The notes below the pieces were generated by a model, which saw only the letters and a list, made by a program, of their open reading frames with translations, was not told where the DNA came from and ran no database searches. DNA of 40,339 bases from Bacillota bacterium (GTDB taxonomy: Bacteria; Bacillota; Dehalobacteriia; UBA4068), in the NCBI GenBank assembly GCA_030527285.1, contig JAUNBC010000010.1:15973-56311 (forward strand), given 5' to 3'. Positions 32,603 through 40,339 of the stretch are shown here, piece by piece. Position numbers and translations under genes: made by a program. Positions within the stretch are counted from its first letter, which is position 1. Each line of letters starts with the position of its first letter.

Positions 32603-33781
32603 CTATCTGCCGTTGAGCACCGCCGCCAGACGGCGTAAGCCCTCCAGCAGCATCGAGCGCGGACAGGCGACATTGATGCGCAGGAAATCCCACCCCGACT
32701 CGCCAAACATCACGCCATGCTCCATCATTACGCGGCCCTCGGTGATGATACGCCCAAACAGCCGCCTGTCCAATCCATAGCCGCGCAGATCCAGCCAGCC
32801 CAAATAGGTGCCCTGCGGCACGGCGAATACCGCGCGCGGCAGTTTGGCGGCCACGAACTCAGCCATAGCGGCAAAATTGCCGTCCAGATAGTCGAGCAGC
32901 TGTTCCAGCCACGGCTCGCCGTATTTATACACGGCTCCCACGGCGGCGATGCTCAGCGCATTGGCCTGGCGCACGCCGCACACGCTATCGGTATAGCTAA
33001 GCCAGCGGCTGCGCAATTCATCATCGGCGATGACGATATTGGAGAATTGCAGGCCGGCCATGTTGAAGGTCTTGGACGGAGCGACACAGGTGACGATATG
33101 ATCGCGGTACTCGGGATGCAAATGCTCCAGCACCTGATGGCTCACGCCGCGGCGCAGCAGATCATTATGTATCTCGTCGGCGATGATAAGCACCTGATAC
33201 CGCTTGCAGATATCAACGATACGGCTCAGCTCGCCGCGCGTCCATACCCGCCCCACCGGATTATGCGGGCTGCACAGTATCAGCAGCTTGTGGCGGCTGC
33301 ATTTGTCCTCCAAATCGTCAAAGTCGATCGAATAAAAGCCGTCCGCATCCTTGAGCAGCGGATTGTCGACCACCTTGCGCCCCAGCGCCTTGATCTTGGC
33401 GGCAAAGGGATAGTAGACCGGCGGCTGAATGATCACGCCGTCGCCCGGCGCGGTCAGCAAGGATATCGCATAGCCGATGGCCGGCACTACGCCCGGCGAA
33501 TAGCAGATATGCTTGCGCTCCGGCCGCCAGCCGAAACGCCGCTCATACCAGCCGATGATCCCGTCATAGACATCCTCGGTGATCATCGTATAGCCGTAGC
33601 AATCTCGATCCACACGCTGCTTGATCGCCTCCTTGACCTGCGGCTCGGAGGAAAAATCCATGTCCGCTATCCAAAAGGGCAGCATATCGACGGCAGCGCG
33701 CGGGTCAAAGTCCTGCATATATTCCCATTTGCGCGAACCGACGCCGCGCCGGTCGATCAGCGTGTCAAAATCATATTTCAC
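32603..33781 (-). CDS. MalY/PatB-family PLP C-S lyase or aminotransferase
   Basis: The 392-residue protein is a fold-type I PLP enzyme of the MalY/PatB group, which mostly cleave C-S bonds in cystathionine or cysteine and release pyruvate, ammonia and a thiol. The cofactor lysine is K237 (APSKTFNMAGLQ), and the typical segments FWIADMDF, SPHNPVGRVW and ADEIHNDL are present. I chose the GTG at 33781, 6 nt after GGAGGG; from there the N-terminus (KYDFDTLIDRRG) matches the family, while the ATG at 33799 lies before the ribosome-binding site. The real substrate is not shown by sequence. Confidence 0.9.
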   Translation of the reverse strand: MKYDFDTLIDRRGVGSRKWEYMQDFDPRAAVDMLPFWIADMDFSSEPQVKEAIKQRVDRDCYGYTMITEDVYDGIIGWYERRFGWRPERKHICYSPGVVPAIGYAISLLTAPGDGVIIQPPVYYPFAAKIKALGRKVVDNPLLKDADGFYSIDFDDLEDKCSRHKLLILCSPHNPVGRVWTRGELSRIVDICKRYQVLIIADEIHNDLLRRGVSHQVLEHLHPEYRDHIVTCVAPSKTFNMAGLQFSNIVIADDELRSRWLSYTDSVCGVRQANALSIAAVGAVYKYGEPWLEQLLDYLDGNFAAMAEFVAAKLPRAVFAVPQGTYLGWLDLRGYGLDRRLFGRIITEGRVMMEHGVMFGESGWDFLRINVACPRSMLLEGLRRLAAVLNGR

Positions 33782-33802
33782 CGTCCACCCTCCCCGCATG
33801 AC

Positions 33803-33833
33803 AAAGGCAGAAGCAGGTACGCTTCTGCCTTTT
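33803..33833 (-). terminator. Hairpin after the DUF1508 gene
   Basis: AAAGGCAGAAGC and GCTTCTGCCTTT pair around a 6-nt loop. On the minus strand only three T follow, so termination may be partial, allowing read-through into the aminotransferase gene. Confidence 0.6.
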
Positions 33834-33836
33834 AGC

Positions 33837-34208
33837 TTATTCTTCTACAACAACTTCGGCGCCGGAAATATTCTTGCGCATCGACTCAACGCCCTTCATC
33901 GCGGAGGCCTTGGTCTTATAGCCCTCTGAAGCGGCGACGATCTCGCCGTTGCCGGCTTTAAGGCGGAAGCGGAATTCACCCTTCTTGTCTTTATAGACTT
34001 CAAACTTGGGGTTTTTGAAGATCAGATCGGACTCTACCGTCAAGTCGTCGCAGGACGCAAAGGAAACAGCCTTGACCACGGTATCGCAGCCCTTTTTCGC
34101 GCCGGCTTGGGTGGTATAAATCTCAGACGTGGCAATGACCTCGCTATTCTTCGCCTTCAGGACAAAGTAATAGCCCTTCTTGCTCTTCTTGATCACAAAC
34201 GTACCCAT
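33837..34208 (-). CDS. DUF1508 (YegP-like) two-repeat protein
   Basis: The 123-residue protein consists of two copies of a roughly 50-residue DUF1508 unit: GYYFVLKAKNSEVIATSEIYTT with a second copy EFRFRLKAGNGEIVAASEGYKT. Each ends in a helix (AGAKKGCDTVVK; ASAMKGVESMRK). Family members are small cytosolic alpha-beta proteins without known biochemical role. GGGAGGCG lies before the ATG. It sits between acetate kinase and the aminotransferase on the same strand. Confidence 0.92.
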   Translation of the reverse strand: MGTFVIKKSKKGYYFVLKAKNSEVIATSEIYTTQAGAKKGCDTVVKAVSFASCDDLTVESDLIFKNPKFEVYKDKKGEFRFRLKAGNGEIVAASEGYKTKASAMKGVESMRKNISGAEVVVEE

Positions 34209-34288
34209 AAATACGCCTCCCTATTGAATTTATTCTCCTGCGCCGAAACAAACGGCATATATAACAGCGCCATTCATGGCGGCGGAGC

Positions 34289-35482
34289 TTATTTACCGGC
34301 CAGCGCCATCGTGTCGCGGGCGATCATCAATTCCTCATTGGTGGGGATGACAAAAACCCGCACCTTGCTGCCGGGTTTGGAGATCTCGACTTCCTTGCCG
34401 CGGCAATCATTGGCCGCCTCGTCGAATTCCACGCCCAGATAATGCAGGTTATCGCAGATCTCTTTGCGCGTGCTGATACCGTTCTCGCCGATGCCGGCGG
34501 TGAAGACGATCATATCCACGCCGTCCAGCTCAGCGGCATAAGCGCCGATATAGCGCAGCACCGTCTTTTTGAACACGTCGAGCGCCATTTGCGCGCGCTG
34601 ATTGCCCTCCTTGGCCGCGTTCTCGATATCGCGCATATCCGAGGATACGCCGGAAATGCCGAGCAAGCCGGACTTCTTATTCAGCAGCGCGTTGACGCCG
34701 GCAATATCCAGGCCCTCTTTGTCCATCAGGAAAGGAATGATCGCCGGGTCGAGGTCGCCGGAGCGAGTGCCCATGATCACGCCCTCAAGCGGGGTGAAGC
34801 CCATCGAGGTATCGATAGTCTTGCCGTCCTTGACCGCCGCCATCGAGGAGCCGTTGCCCAAATGGCAGGTGATGATCTTGGAATGAGCGGGATTGCCCAT
34901 GATCTCGATAGCGCGGGCGGAAACAAAGCGATGCGAGGTGCCGTGGAAGCCGAAGCGACGCAGCTGATACTTCTCATACAGCTCATAAGGCAGGCCGTAC
35001 AGATAGGAAGAAGGCGGCATCGTCTGATGGAAGGCGGTGTCGAACACGCCGACCATTTTGACCCCGGGTATTTTCTGCTCGCAGGCGCGGATGCCCAAGA
35101 TGCTGGGCGGATTATGCAGCGGCGCCAGCTCGGTCAGCCGCTCCATCTCCGCCATCACCTTGTCGTCGATCACGCAGGACTCGGCGAAGGTGGTGCCGCC
35201 ATGAATAGTGCGATGACCGACCGCGTCGATCTCCTTCATGTCCTTGATCACGCCATGCTTAGCGTCAAGCAGCGCGGCGACGACTAACTCAATGGCCGTG
35301 CCATGATCAGGGATGGCGGTCTCGATACGCACCTTGTCCATGCCCTCCGGCTGATGGATCAGCACCGAGCCGTCCAGACCGATCTTCTCGACCAGACCCT
35401 TGGCCATCACCGATTCGTCATCCATATTGAACAACTGATATTTAAGAGAAGAACTGCCGCAATTCAAAACCAATATTTTCAT
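34289..35482 (-). CDS. ackA: Acetate kinase
   Basis: Acetate kinase converts acetyl phosphate and ADP to acetate and ATP in fermentation. The 397-residue protein has the N-terminal [22 protein letters not shown], and the ATP-binding [23 protein letters not shown] followed by [10 protein letters not shown]. Length fits. The ATG at 35482 has GGAGGACG upstream. The usual partner pta is not adjacent. It has its own promoter at 35524-35553. Confidence 0.97.
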   Translation of the reverse strand: MKILVLNCGSSSLKYQLFNMDDESVMAKGLVEKIGLDGSVLIHQPEGMDKVRIETAIPDHGTAIELVVAALLDAKHGVIKDMKEIDAVGHRTIHGGTTFAESCVIDDKVMAEMERLTELAPLHNPPSILGIRACEQKIPGVKMVGVFDTAFHQTMPPSSYLYGLPYELYEKYQLRRFGFHGTSHRFVSARAIEIMGNPAHSKIITCHLGNGSSMAAVKDGKTIDTSMGFTPLEGVIMGTRSGDLDPAIIPFLMDKEGLDIAGVNALLNKKSGLLGISGVSSDMRDIENAAKEGNQRAQMALDVFKKTVLRYIGAYAAELDGVDMIVFTAGIGENGISTRKEICDNLHYLGVEFDEAANDCRGKEVEISKPGSKVRVFVIPTNEELMIARDTMALAGK

Positions 35483-35523
35483 ATCCGTCCTCCAAAAATA
35501 AATATATAAAACCACTATTGAAT

Positions 35524-35553
35524 ATTATAACATAAACCGACGCGGATTGGAAA
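35524..35553 (-). promoter_or_regulatory. SigA-type promoter of ackA
   Basis: On the minus strand -10 TATAAT (35524-35529) is perfect; the -35 TTTCCA (35548-35553) is weak with an 18-nt spacer. The leader to ackA is about 35 nt. Confidence 0.6.
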
Positions 35554-35559
35554 CATAAA

Positions 35560-36654
35560 ATGCGCAAATTGTTATGCGCAGCCTTAGGCTCGCTGCTACT
35601 CTCGCTGCTGTTTTTTCCCGCCGTCGCCTTTGCCGCCGCCGAACAGGCGCTCGCCCTGTGGTGGCAGGTGATAGCGCCGGCGCTGCTGCCCTTCTTCATC
35701 CTCTCCGAGCTGCTGCTGGCCAGCGGCGCGCCCGCCTATTTGGGACGCGCGCTGACCCCGCTGATGCAGCCGCTGTTCAACTTGCCCGGCGCAGCGGCGA
35801 TCGCCGTGGCTCTGGGCTTTTGCTCCGGCTTCCCCACCGGCGCGCTGCTGACCGCCGCCCTGCGCCGCGACGGCTGCCTCAGCCGCGCCGAGGCCGAACG
35901 GCTGCTCGCCTTCACCAATAACGCCGGCCCGCTGTATATCGTCACCGGCGTCAGCACCGGCCTGTTCGGCTGCCCGCAGTTAGCGCTGCTGCTGGCGCCG
36001 CTGCATTATGGCGGTAATCTGCTGCTCGGCGTGGCGCTGGGACGGCTGGCCAGGCATAGCCCGCGACCCCGTTCCTCGCCCGCGCTAACGCCGCCCGCCG
36101 CCGCGCGGCCGCGCGATCTGGGCGCGCCGGGAGTGCTGCTGAAAACTGCCGCACAAAAAGCCGTCGCCAATATCGCGCTGATCGGCTGCTATATGGTGCT
36201 GTTCGCCGTATTGACGGCGATGCTCGGCGCCTGGCGGCTGCTCGGCGGCGACGCGCTGTCCTTGGCGCTGACTGCCGGCTTGTTTGAGATGAGCATCGGC
36301 ATCGACCAGTTAGCCGCCCTGCCCTTGGCGCAGGCGCTGCCTTGGACGGCGGCGCTGCTGGCCTGGGGCGGACTGTCGGTGCAGGCGCAGGTGGCGGCCA
36401 TGGTCGCCGGTACCGATATTCGCCTGCGCGTATATCTGCTTTGCCGCGTCGTCCATGCGGCGCTTTCATTGGCGGGCGTATGGCTGGTCTGCCGGCTGCT
36501 GCCGCTGCCGCTTGGCGCCGCCGCCATACAGCCGCCGCCCGCCGCGCCGCAGATATTCGCCGCCGCGACAGTATTGGCGCTGCTATGCGCCGCGCTTTTG
36601 GGGCTTAGCTCGTACATATGGCAAAAAAAACGACGCAGCAAAACTGCGTCGTAG
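35560..36654 (+). CDS. ylbJ: Sporulation integral membrane protein YlbJ
   Basis: The 364-residue polytopic protein begins with a membrane segment and has about eight helices. FFILSELLLASG, GFCSGFPTGALLTAALRRDGCLSRAEAERLLAFTNNAGPLYIVTGV and the late GLFEMSIGIDQLA are typical of YlbJ, a Gate-domain protein needed for heat-resistant spores in B. subtilis. Its transported ligand is unknown. It is divergent from ackA. In B. subtilis ylbJ lies near rsmD (ylbH) and coaD; here rsmD is 0.5 kb downstream on the opposite strand. Confidence 0.9.
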   Translation: MRKLLCAALGSLLLSLLFFPAVAFAAAEQALALWWQVIAPALLPFFILSELLLASGAPAYLGRALTPLMQPLFNLPGAAAIAVALGFCSGFPTGALLTAALRRDGCLSRAEAERLLAFTNNAGPLYIVTGVSTGLFGCPQLALLLAPLHYGGNLLLGVALGRLARHSPRPRSSPALTPPAAARPRDLGAPGVLLKTAAQKAVANIALIGCYMVLFAVLTAMLGAWRLLGGDALSLALTAGLFEMSIGIDQLAALPLAQALPWTAALLAWGGLSVQAQVAAMVAGTDIRLRVYLLCRVVHAALSLAGVWLVCRLLPLPLGAAAIQPPPAAPQIFAAATVLALLCAALLGLSSYIWQKKRRSKTAS

Positions 36655-36682
36655 GATAACGATGATTAGGCGATTTTCGCCG

Positions 36683-37162
36683 CTATTCTTTATTGTAATA
36701 TTTGAATTTGCCCAGGTCCTCGCGGTTTTTAAGAATATCGGCCAGCGCCTTGTCAAGATTGTTTTGCAGCTGGGCGAACAGATCGTCGCAATACTGTACC
36801 GCCTCGGTGCGCATCTGCATGTTCATCGCCTCGGCCTCGCTGAGTATGGCCTCGGCCTGCGCGGTGGCGCTGCGATAGATCTCGGTCTCGCGGATCATCA
36901 GCTGCGCCTTTTCCTGCGCCTCGGCCAGAATACGCTTGCCCTGATCCTCCACGCTTTCGATCAAGCGGTCGGAATTCTCCAGCACCTTGCGCGCCTGTTT
37001 GATCTCCTCCGGCAGCACCTCGTACACCTTATCGACAAATTCCAGCATTTCGTCGCGATCCACCATCACCTTATTGGACAGCGGCACGCGACTGGCATTG
37101 GAGATAGCTTCCTCCATATCCTTGAGCAGGGTGGCCAAGCCAATGTTTTCGCTCATTTCCAT
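36683..37162 (-). CDS. Coiled-coil protein resembling F0 subunit b
   Basis: The 159-residue protein is mostly helical: after an N-terminal acidic stretch, a long charged helix runs through KQARKVLENSDRLIESVEDQGKRILAEAQEKAQLMI to the C-terminus, like the stalk subunit b/E of ATP synthases but without a membrane anchor. Related proteins follow rsmD in Clostridia. Role unknown; a cytosolic scaffold is likely. AAGGAGG is well placed for the ATG at 37162, directly after the rsmD stop; a GTG at 37168 overlaps it. Confidence 0.78.
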   Translation of the reverse strand: MEMSENIGLATLLKDMEEAISNASRVPLSNKVMVDRDEMLEFVDKVYEVLPEEIKQARKVLENSDRLIESVEDQGKRILAEAQEKAQLMIRETEIYRSATAQAEAILSEAEAMNMQMRTEAVQYCDDLFAQLQNNLDKALADILKNREDLGKFKYYNKE

Positions 37163-37164
37163 AA

Positions 37165-37731
37165 TCACTCCTCCTTATCAGTACGCGGATAACCGCAATA
37201 ATAGATGGCCGTATCGCCGTATTTGCCTTGCCTGTATAACTGCCACGGGGCGGTAATGACGATCTCCGAATCGCGCGCCGTGCTCTCGGCAACGATCAGC
37301 CCGTCCGGCTTGAGCAGCTTCAGCTCGCCGATAATGCGCATCGCCTTGACCAGCAATCCGCGGTTATACGGCGGGTCGAGGAAAATGATATCAAAGCAAA
37401 ACCCCTGCTCCGCTAACTTGGGCAAAATGCCCCACAAATCGCCGCGCCACAATTGCGCGCGCGCCTCTTGACATAGCTCGATGTTTCTGCCGATCACCCG
37501 CGCCGCCGCCGCGTCCTTCTCCACAAGGATGGCGCGCGCCGCGCCGCGGCTCAAGGCCTCCAAAGCCAGCGCGCCGGAGCCGGAAAAAGCGTCTAAAACA
37601 AAGGCGTCCTCCAGATACGGCGTCAGCACGCTGAATACCGCTTCCTTGACCTTATCGGCGGTAGGACGGGTATTATGACCCTTTGGTGACAGCAGGTTGC
37701 GCCCGCGATTTAAGCCGGAGATAATGCGCAT
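37165..37731 (-). CDS. rsmD: 16S rRNA (guanine-966-N2)-methyltransferase RsmD
   Basis: RsmD methylates G966 of 16S rRNA in the 30S subunit. The 188-residue protein has SAM motif I DAFSGSGAL (47-55), acidic motif II LVEKD and the catalytic DPPY (119-122). The start MRIISGLNRGR is the conserved N-terminus, with GAGGATG upstream; earlier in-frame starts belong to the preceding gene region. The last bases overlap the ribosome-binding site of the coiled-coil gene, so the two are coupled. Confidence 0.95.
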   Translation of the reverse strand: MRIISGLNRGRNLLSPKGHNTRPTADKVKEAVFSVLTPYLEDAFVLDAFSGSGALALEALSRGAARAILVEKDAAAARVIGRNIELCQEARAQLWRGDLWGILPKLAEQGFCFDIIFLDPPYNRGLLVKAMRIIGELKLLKPDGLIVAESTARDSEIVITAPWQLYRQGKYGDTAIYYCGYPRTDKEE

Positions 37732-37757
37732 CCGATCATCCTCTTTGCGACGCCGCC

Positions 37758-37925
37758 TTATTTTTTCTTCAAAATATCGTTTTGTCTGGACGCCTGATTG
37801 CTGAGCTTGAGCGAGCAGATCTCGCAAACATGTACGGCGTTGGGATTAGCCAGCAGCTTCTTATATGATTTATTGAGTTTGGTGATCTCTTCTTCTTTAC
37901 CGCAAATAGCGCATTTCGCTTTCAT
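37758..37925 (-). CDS. YlaI-like small zinc protein (DUF2197)
   Basis: The 55-residue protein has two cysteine pairs, CAICG near the start and CEIC after VHV, around the motif EEEITKLNKSYKKLLANPNA. This is the DUF2197/YlaI pattern of small zinc-binding proteins in Firmicutes, function unknown. GGGGGGAT is 4 nt from the ATG at 37925. It is 26 nt upstream of rsmD on the same strand, so it probably starts that operon. Confidence 0.85.
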   Translation of the reverse strand: MKAKCAICGKEEEITKLNKSYKKLLANPNAVHVCEICSLKLSNQASRQNDILKKK

Positions 37926-38034
37926 ATTTATCCCCCCCGCTATCGCTGCGTCAGTACGCATTTTCAGACAAAGAGCTTAATTGTTATATATTTCTATTCC
38001 TTGCTGTTTCTTCCTGCTTGCCAACCGCTGCCGT

Positions 38035-38063
38035 TGATATTTTTCGCGCAAACGGCCATACTA
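38035..38063 (+). promoter_or_regulatory. Forespore-type (sigma F/G) promoter at gpr
   Basis: The -10 GGCCATACTA (38054-38063) fits the sigma-F form GGnnAnAMTR at every position and holds the sigma-G core CATACTA. A weaker -35 TGATA lies 14 nt upstream (38035-38039). The predicted start coincides with the gpr ATG. Confidence 0.5.
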
Positions 38064-38068
38064 TGCGC

Positions 38069-39079
38069 ATGAAAAATCAGCAAAAAAATCGTCATGACGC
38101 GGACTTTGCCCGCCGTTTTGCGCCGCTGGCTGCTTACGCCGCGCGTATGGATCTGATCGGCGAGGCCTCCGCCCTGCTGCGCGGCGATGCGGACACGGAG
38201 ATCGCCGGCGTATCCGAGCAACGCGAGAGCTGCGGCGATATTGTCGTGCATACGATAAAGGTGCTGAACGACGAGGGCGCGCGCAATATCGGCAAAAGCG
38301 TCGGCAGCTATATCACGATCGAGATGCCGCCGGCGGAGGATCAGCATACGCTGGCAAATATTGCCGCCACGACCGCCGCGCAGCTGTCGCGGCTGCTGCC
38401 GCCGCTCAATAACGGCACGCTGCTGGTGGTCGGCCTCGGCAACCGCAAGGCCGTGCCCGATGCGCTGGGGCCTGCGGTGGTCGAGCTCAGTTATGCGACG
38501 CGGCAGCTATTGCGCGACGATAAGCAGGCGGCGCGCGAGCTGGCCAGCGTCTGCACGCTGGCTCCGGGAGTCAGCCTTGATTCGGGCATCGACTCCGCCG
38601 AGCTGATACGCGGCGTGGCAGCCTCGCTCAAACCATGCGCGCTGATCGTCGTCGATTCCTTAGCGGCGGCCAGCGTCAAGCGCGTCGGCACCACCATACA
38701 GATCGGCGACAGCGGCATCACGCCCGGCTCGGGGCTGGGCAATCAAGCGGCGGCGCTCGACCGGGCCACGCTGGGCATACCGGTGATCGCCATCGGCGTG
38801 CCGACGGTGGTCGATACCACGGCCATCATCTGGGAGACGCTGCAGGCGCTGGCCGGGTATCGCGCCAAGCGGCTGCCGGACGCCAGGCTTGCCGTAGACG
38901 AAGCCGCCTGTGATTATGTCGAACAGCAATTATTGACCGCCTTCAACGGGCGGCTGATGGTCACGCCCAAGGATATCGACGATCTGATCGCCGCTGCGGC
39001 GGAGATCATCGCCGCCGCCATCGCCATTGCCGCGCATCCGGCGGCTGATGCGGAAAACTATCATGATTACATCAAATAG
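38069..39079 (+). CDS. gpr: Germination protease GPR
   Basis: GPR cuts small acid-soluble spore proteins during germination to release amino acids. The 336-residue protein aligns with the Bacillus zymogen: RMDLIGEAS corresponds to the RTDLAVEA autoprocessing site, giving a propeptide of about 27 residues. The core follows with VVGLGNRKAVPDALGP, IVVDSLAA and GIPVIAIGVPTVVDT. A SASP gene, its natural substrate, follows 110 nt later. The start is uncertain: no Shine-Dalgarno site precedes the ATG at 38069, the ATG at 38063 or the TTG at 38018, and the forespore-type promoter would place +1 at the ATG. Confidence 0.94.
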   Translation: MKNQQKNRHDADFARRFAPLAAYAARMDLIGEASALLRGDADTEIAGVSEQRESCGDIVVHTIKVLNDEGARNIGKSVGSYITIEMPPAEDQHTLANIAATTAAQLSRLLPPLNNGTLLVVGLGNRKAVPDALGPAVVELSYATRQLLRDDKQAARELASVCTLAPGVSLDSGIDSAELIRGVAASLKPCALIVVDSLAAASVKRVGTTIQIGDSGITPGSGLGNQAAALDRATLGIPVIAIGVPTVVDTTAIIWETLQALAGYRAKRLPDARLAVDEAACDYVEQQLLTAFNGRLMVTPKDIDDLIAAAAEIIAAAIAIAAHPAADAENYHDYIK

Positions 39080-39189
39080 CTGCGCTTTTTTTGTTTGCCA
39101 TACCAATGGCGACCAAGGAAATATTTGCATGACTAAGCCGAACACGCCTGCGCACAATAGCCATAGCAACAGAAAAAGGAGGTGAAACC

Positions 39190-39462
39190 ATGAGCAGAAA
39201 TTCCAGTACTCCTACCGTACCGTCCGCGTCCGGCGCTCTGCGCAACTTCAAGATGGAAGTCGCCAATGAGCTGGGTATCTCCAACTATGACCAGATCGAC
39301 AAAGGTCAGCTTTCCTCTCGTCAGAATGGCTATGTCGGCGGTAATATGACCAAGAAGATGGTAGCGTTTGCTGAGCAGGCTTTGGCGCAAGGCCAGACCG
39401 GCGCCATCAACAGCGCTTCTTCGACCATCAGCGGCCAGGGCGGCCAGAGCCGTCAGGGCTAA
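39190..39462 (+). CDS. Alpha/beta-type small acid-soluble spore protein
   Basis: This 90-residue protein coats and protects spore DNA from UV and chemical damage. It has both SASP signatures: LRNFKMEVANELGI, containing the GPR cleavage site after the Glu, and LSSRQNGYVGGNMTKKMV. A Gln/Ser/Gly-rich tail replaces the shorter end found in Bacillus. AAAGGAGGTG gives strong translation. It directly follows gpr. I saw no convincing forespore promoter in the 110-nt gap. Confidence 0.96.
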   Translation: MSRNSSTPTVPSASGALRNFKMEVANELGISNYDQIDKGQLSSRQNGYVGGNMTKKMVAFAEQALAQGQTGAINSASSTISGQGGQSRQG

Positions 39463-39480
39463 GTTCTTTGAGCACGAATA

Positions 39481-39520
39481 AAAAATGATCCCGCCGGCAA
39501 ACAGGCGGGGTCATTTTTTT
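39481..39520. terminator. Bidirectional terminator, SASP and glycosyltransferase
   Basis: TGATCCCGCC pairs with GGCGGGGTCA (one T-G pair) around an 8-nt loop, with A5 and T7 flanks. The TGA stop of the minus-strand glycosyltransferase lies in the stem. Confidence 0.88.
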
Positions 39521-40245
39521 GCTCGCGCCTCACGGCTCACGGCGCGCATATAGCGGGGTATCGTCAGATAGCGCCGCCAGCGCTTGGGGTCGGCGGCTAA
39601 ACGCCACAGCCATTCCAGGCGCAGCTTTTGCAGCCATAGCGGCGCGCGGCGCACCTGCCCCGCCACCACGTCAAAGCTGCCGCCCACGCCGATCGCCGCG
39701 CCGCAATTCAACTCGCTCAAATGCGCGGCCAGCCATTTCTCCTGATAGGGCATGCCTAATCCGGCGAACAGTATATCCGGCGCGGCCTGCGCCACCGCGG
39801 CGATGGCCTGCGCCTCGCGCTCGCGGAAATAACCGTTATCACAACCGGCAATGCGCAAGCGCGGATAGCTCTCGCGCAAACGCGCCGCCGCCTGCTCCGC
39901 CACGCCCGCCGCGCTGCCCAGCAAATAGACGCTGCGCCCGTCGCGCGCCGCCGCCGCGCAGAGCCGCTGCAACAGATCGACGCCGGTGACGCGCTCGGCC
40001 AGCGGCGTACCCAGCTTTTGCGCCGCCCATAAAATGCCCGCGCCGTCGGCGGTGACCAAGGCCGCGCGCTCGATCAGCTGCCGCAGCCCAGCGTCGCCGA
40101 GCGCCAGCCATACACCCTCGGGATTAATGGTCACTACCTGTCCCGGCGCGCCGCCTCTGCGAAAATCATCGGCGATATCGCCGATGATCTTTACGCTTTC
40201 ATCCATGGTATATTCGTCAACTCTGACGCCTAAGACGCGTATCAT
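39511..40245 (-). CDS. WecG/TagA/CpsF-family glycosyltransferase
   Basis: The 244-residue protein is a GT26 family enzyme. TagA adds N-acetylmannosamine to undecaprenyl-PP-GlcNAc in teichoic acid linkage-unit synthesis; WecG adds ManNAcA in enterobacterial common antigen. Typical segments are VVTINPEGVWLALGD, ADGAGILWAA, the VTGVDLL site and the C-terminal GVGGSFDVVAGQVRRAPLWLQKLRLEWLWRL. An AACGAGG site precedes the ATG. The true acceptor is not decided by sequence; a secondary wall polymer fits the SLH protein in this window. Confidence 0.93.
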   Translation of the reverse strand: MIRVLGVRVDEYTMDESVKIIGDIADDFRRGGAPGQVVTINPEGVWLALGDAGLRQLIERAALVTADGAGILWAAQKLGTPLAERVTGVDLLQRLCAAAARDGRSVYLLGSAAGVAEQAAARLRESYPRLRIAGCDNGYFREREAQAIAAVAQAAPDILFAGLGMPYQEKWLAAHLSELNCGAAIGVGGSFDVVAGQVRRAPLWLQKLRLEWLWRLAADPKRWRRYLTIPRYMRAVSREARAKK

Positions 40246-40269
40246 GCTAACCTCGTTGAACCGCGCCGC

Positions 40270-40339
40270 TTAATCCGGCTCCGGTATGGTATTGGGATCG
40301 ATAGGCGCGACTGCCGACGGGTCGGTGACGGACGGGTCG
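40270..40339 (-). CDS. 3' end of a gene with an Asp/Pro-rich tail (partial)
   Basis: On the minus strand an open frame enters from the right edge and stops at 40270. The 22 visible residues are Asp, Pro, Thr and Val-rich with DPSVTDPS and IDPNTIPEPD. The gap to the glycosyltransferase start is 24 nt, so they may form an operon. Such tails are usual in exported wall-associated proteins, but nothing more can be said. Confidence 0.45.
   Translation of the reverse strand, partial: DPSVTDPSAVAPIDPNTIPEPD

Noticed and set aside
35524..35561. Sigma-E promoter for ylbJ (CATAAAAT just before the ATG)
   Set aside because: It lacks a matching -35 at 14 nt and would start transcription inside the gene.
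39080..39189. Forespore promoter for the SASP gene (GCATG near 39129)
   Set aside because: The -35-like GCATG has no CATnnTA box at 17-18 nt; CACAATA is too far. The gene may be read from the gpr promoter.
1..40339. CRISPR array, insertion sequence or complete prophage
   Set aside because: No regularly spaced direct repeats, transposase or phage structural genes were seen.

Overview
The window looks like chromosomal DNA from an endospore-forming member of the Bacillota, most likely Clostridia in the broad sense. The evidence is yqfC-yqfD, ylbJ, the spore protease gpr next to an alpha/beta-type SASP gene, the phoH-pgpH-ybeY-era-recO block, a dnaG-rpoD pair, split transketolase genes, strong AGGAGG ribosome-binding sites and CCA-encoding tRNA genes. 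Coding DNA is GC-rich. I cannot place it to genus. No complete prophage, insertion sequence, CRISPR array or rRNA operon was seen.

Layout, left to right. 1-1015: tRNA-Glu and comF (minus strand). 1299-2552: two zinc-ribbon proteins behind a promoter and a structured leader. 2772-8411: secA, prfB (with a programmed +1 frameshift) and the two transketolase halves. 8474-10540: a secreted GLUG/SLH surface protein. 10671-18492: a compact plus-strand operon yqfC-yqfD-phoH-pgpH-ybeY-DUF3048 lipoprotein-era-recO, opened by a very good match to a mother-cell sigma-E promoter. 18606-20188: a divergent, phage-like control module with an S24-type self-cleaving repressor facing a zinc-ribbon gene and a sigma-region-4-like HTH gene, with dyad operators between them. 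20231-22216: small membrane and basic proteins of unknown function. 22267-26573: tRNA(CAU), rpoD, dnaG and a membrane-anchored GH25 muramidase, all minus. 26816-29414: feoA-feoB-Cys-rich protein, an iron(II) uptake operon with an operator-like dyad at the promoter. 29520-31283: a DUF3795 protein, a very cysteine-rich protein and a tRNA-His/Gln/Lys cluster. 31284-35482: a DUF819 permease, a MalY/PatB-type aminotransferase, a DUF1508 protein and acetate kinase. 35560-39462: sporulation-linked genes (ylbJ, an F0-b-like coiled coil, rsmD, a YlaI-like zinc protein, gpr, SASP). 39511-40339: a WecG/TagA glycosyltransferase and the 3' end of another gene.

How the genes work together: most are housekeeping functions (secretion, translation termination, ribosome assembly, DNA repair, replication priming, primary sigma factor) interleaved with sporulation genes. 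The most unusual parts are the divergent repressor module at 18.6-20.2 kb, the apparent leaderless forespore-type start of gpr, the sigma-E promoter embedded in a palindrome before yqfC, the zinc-ribbon pair at 1.3-2.5 kb, and the cysteine-rich protein at 30.0-30.5 kb. I did not find a clearly new multi-gene defence or metabolic system; the repressor module is the best candidate for something undescribed.
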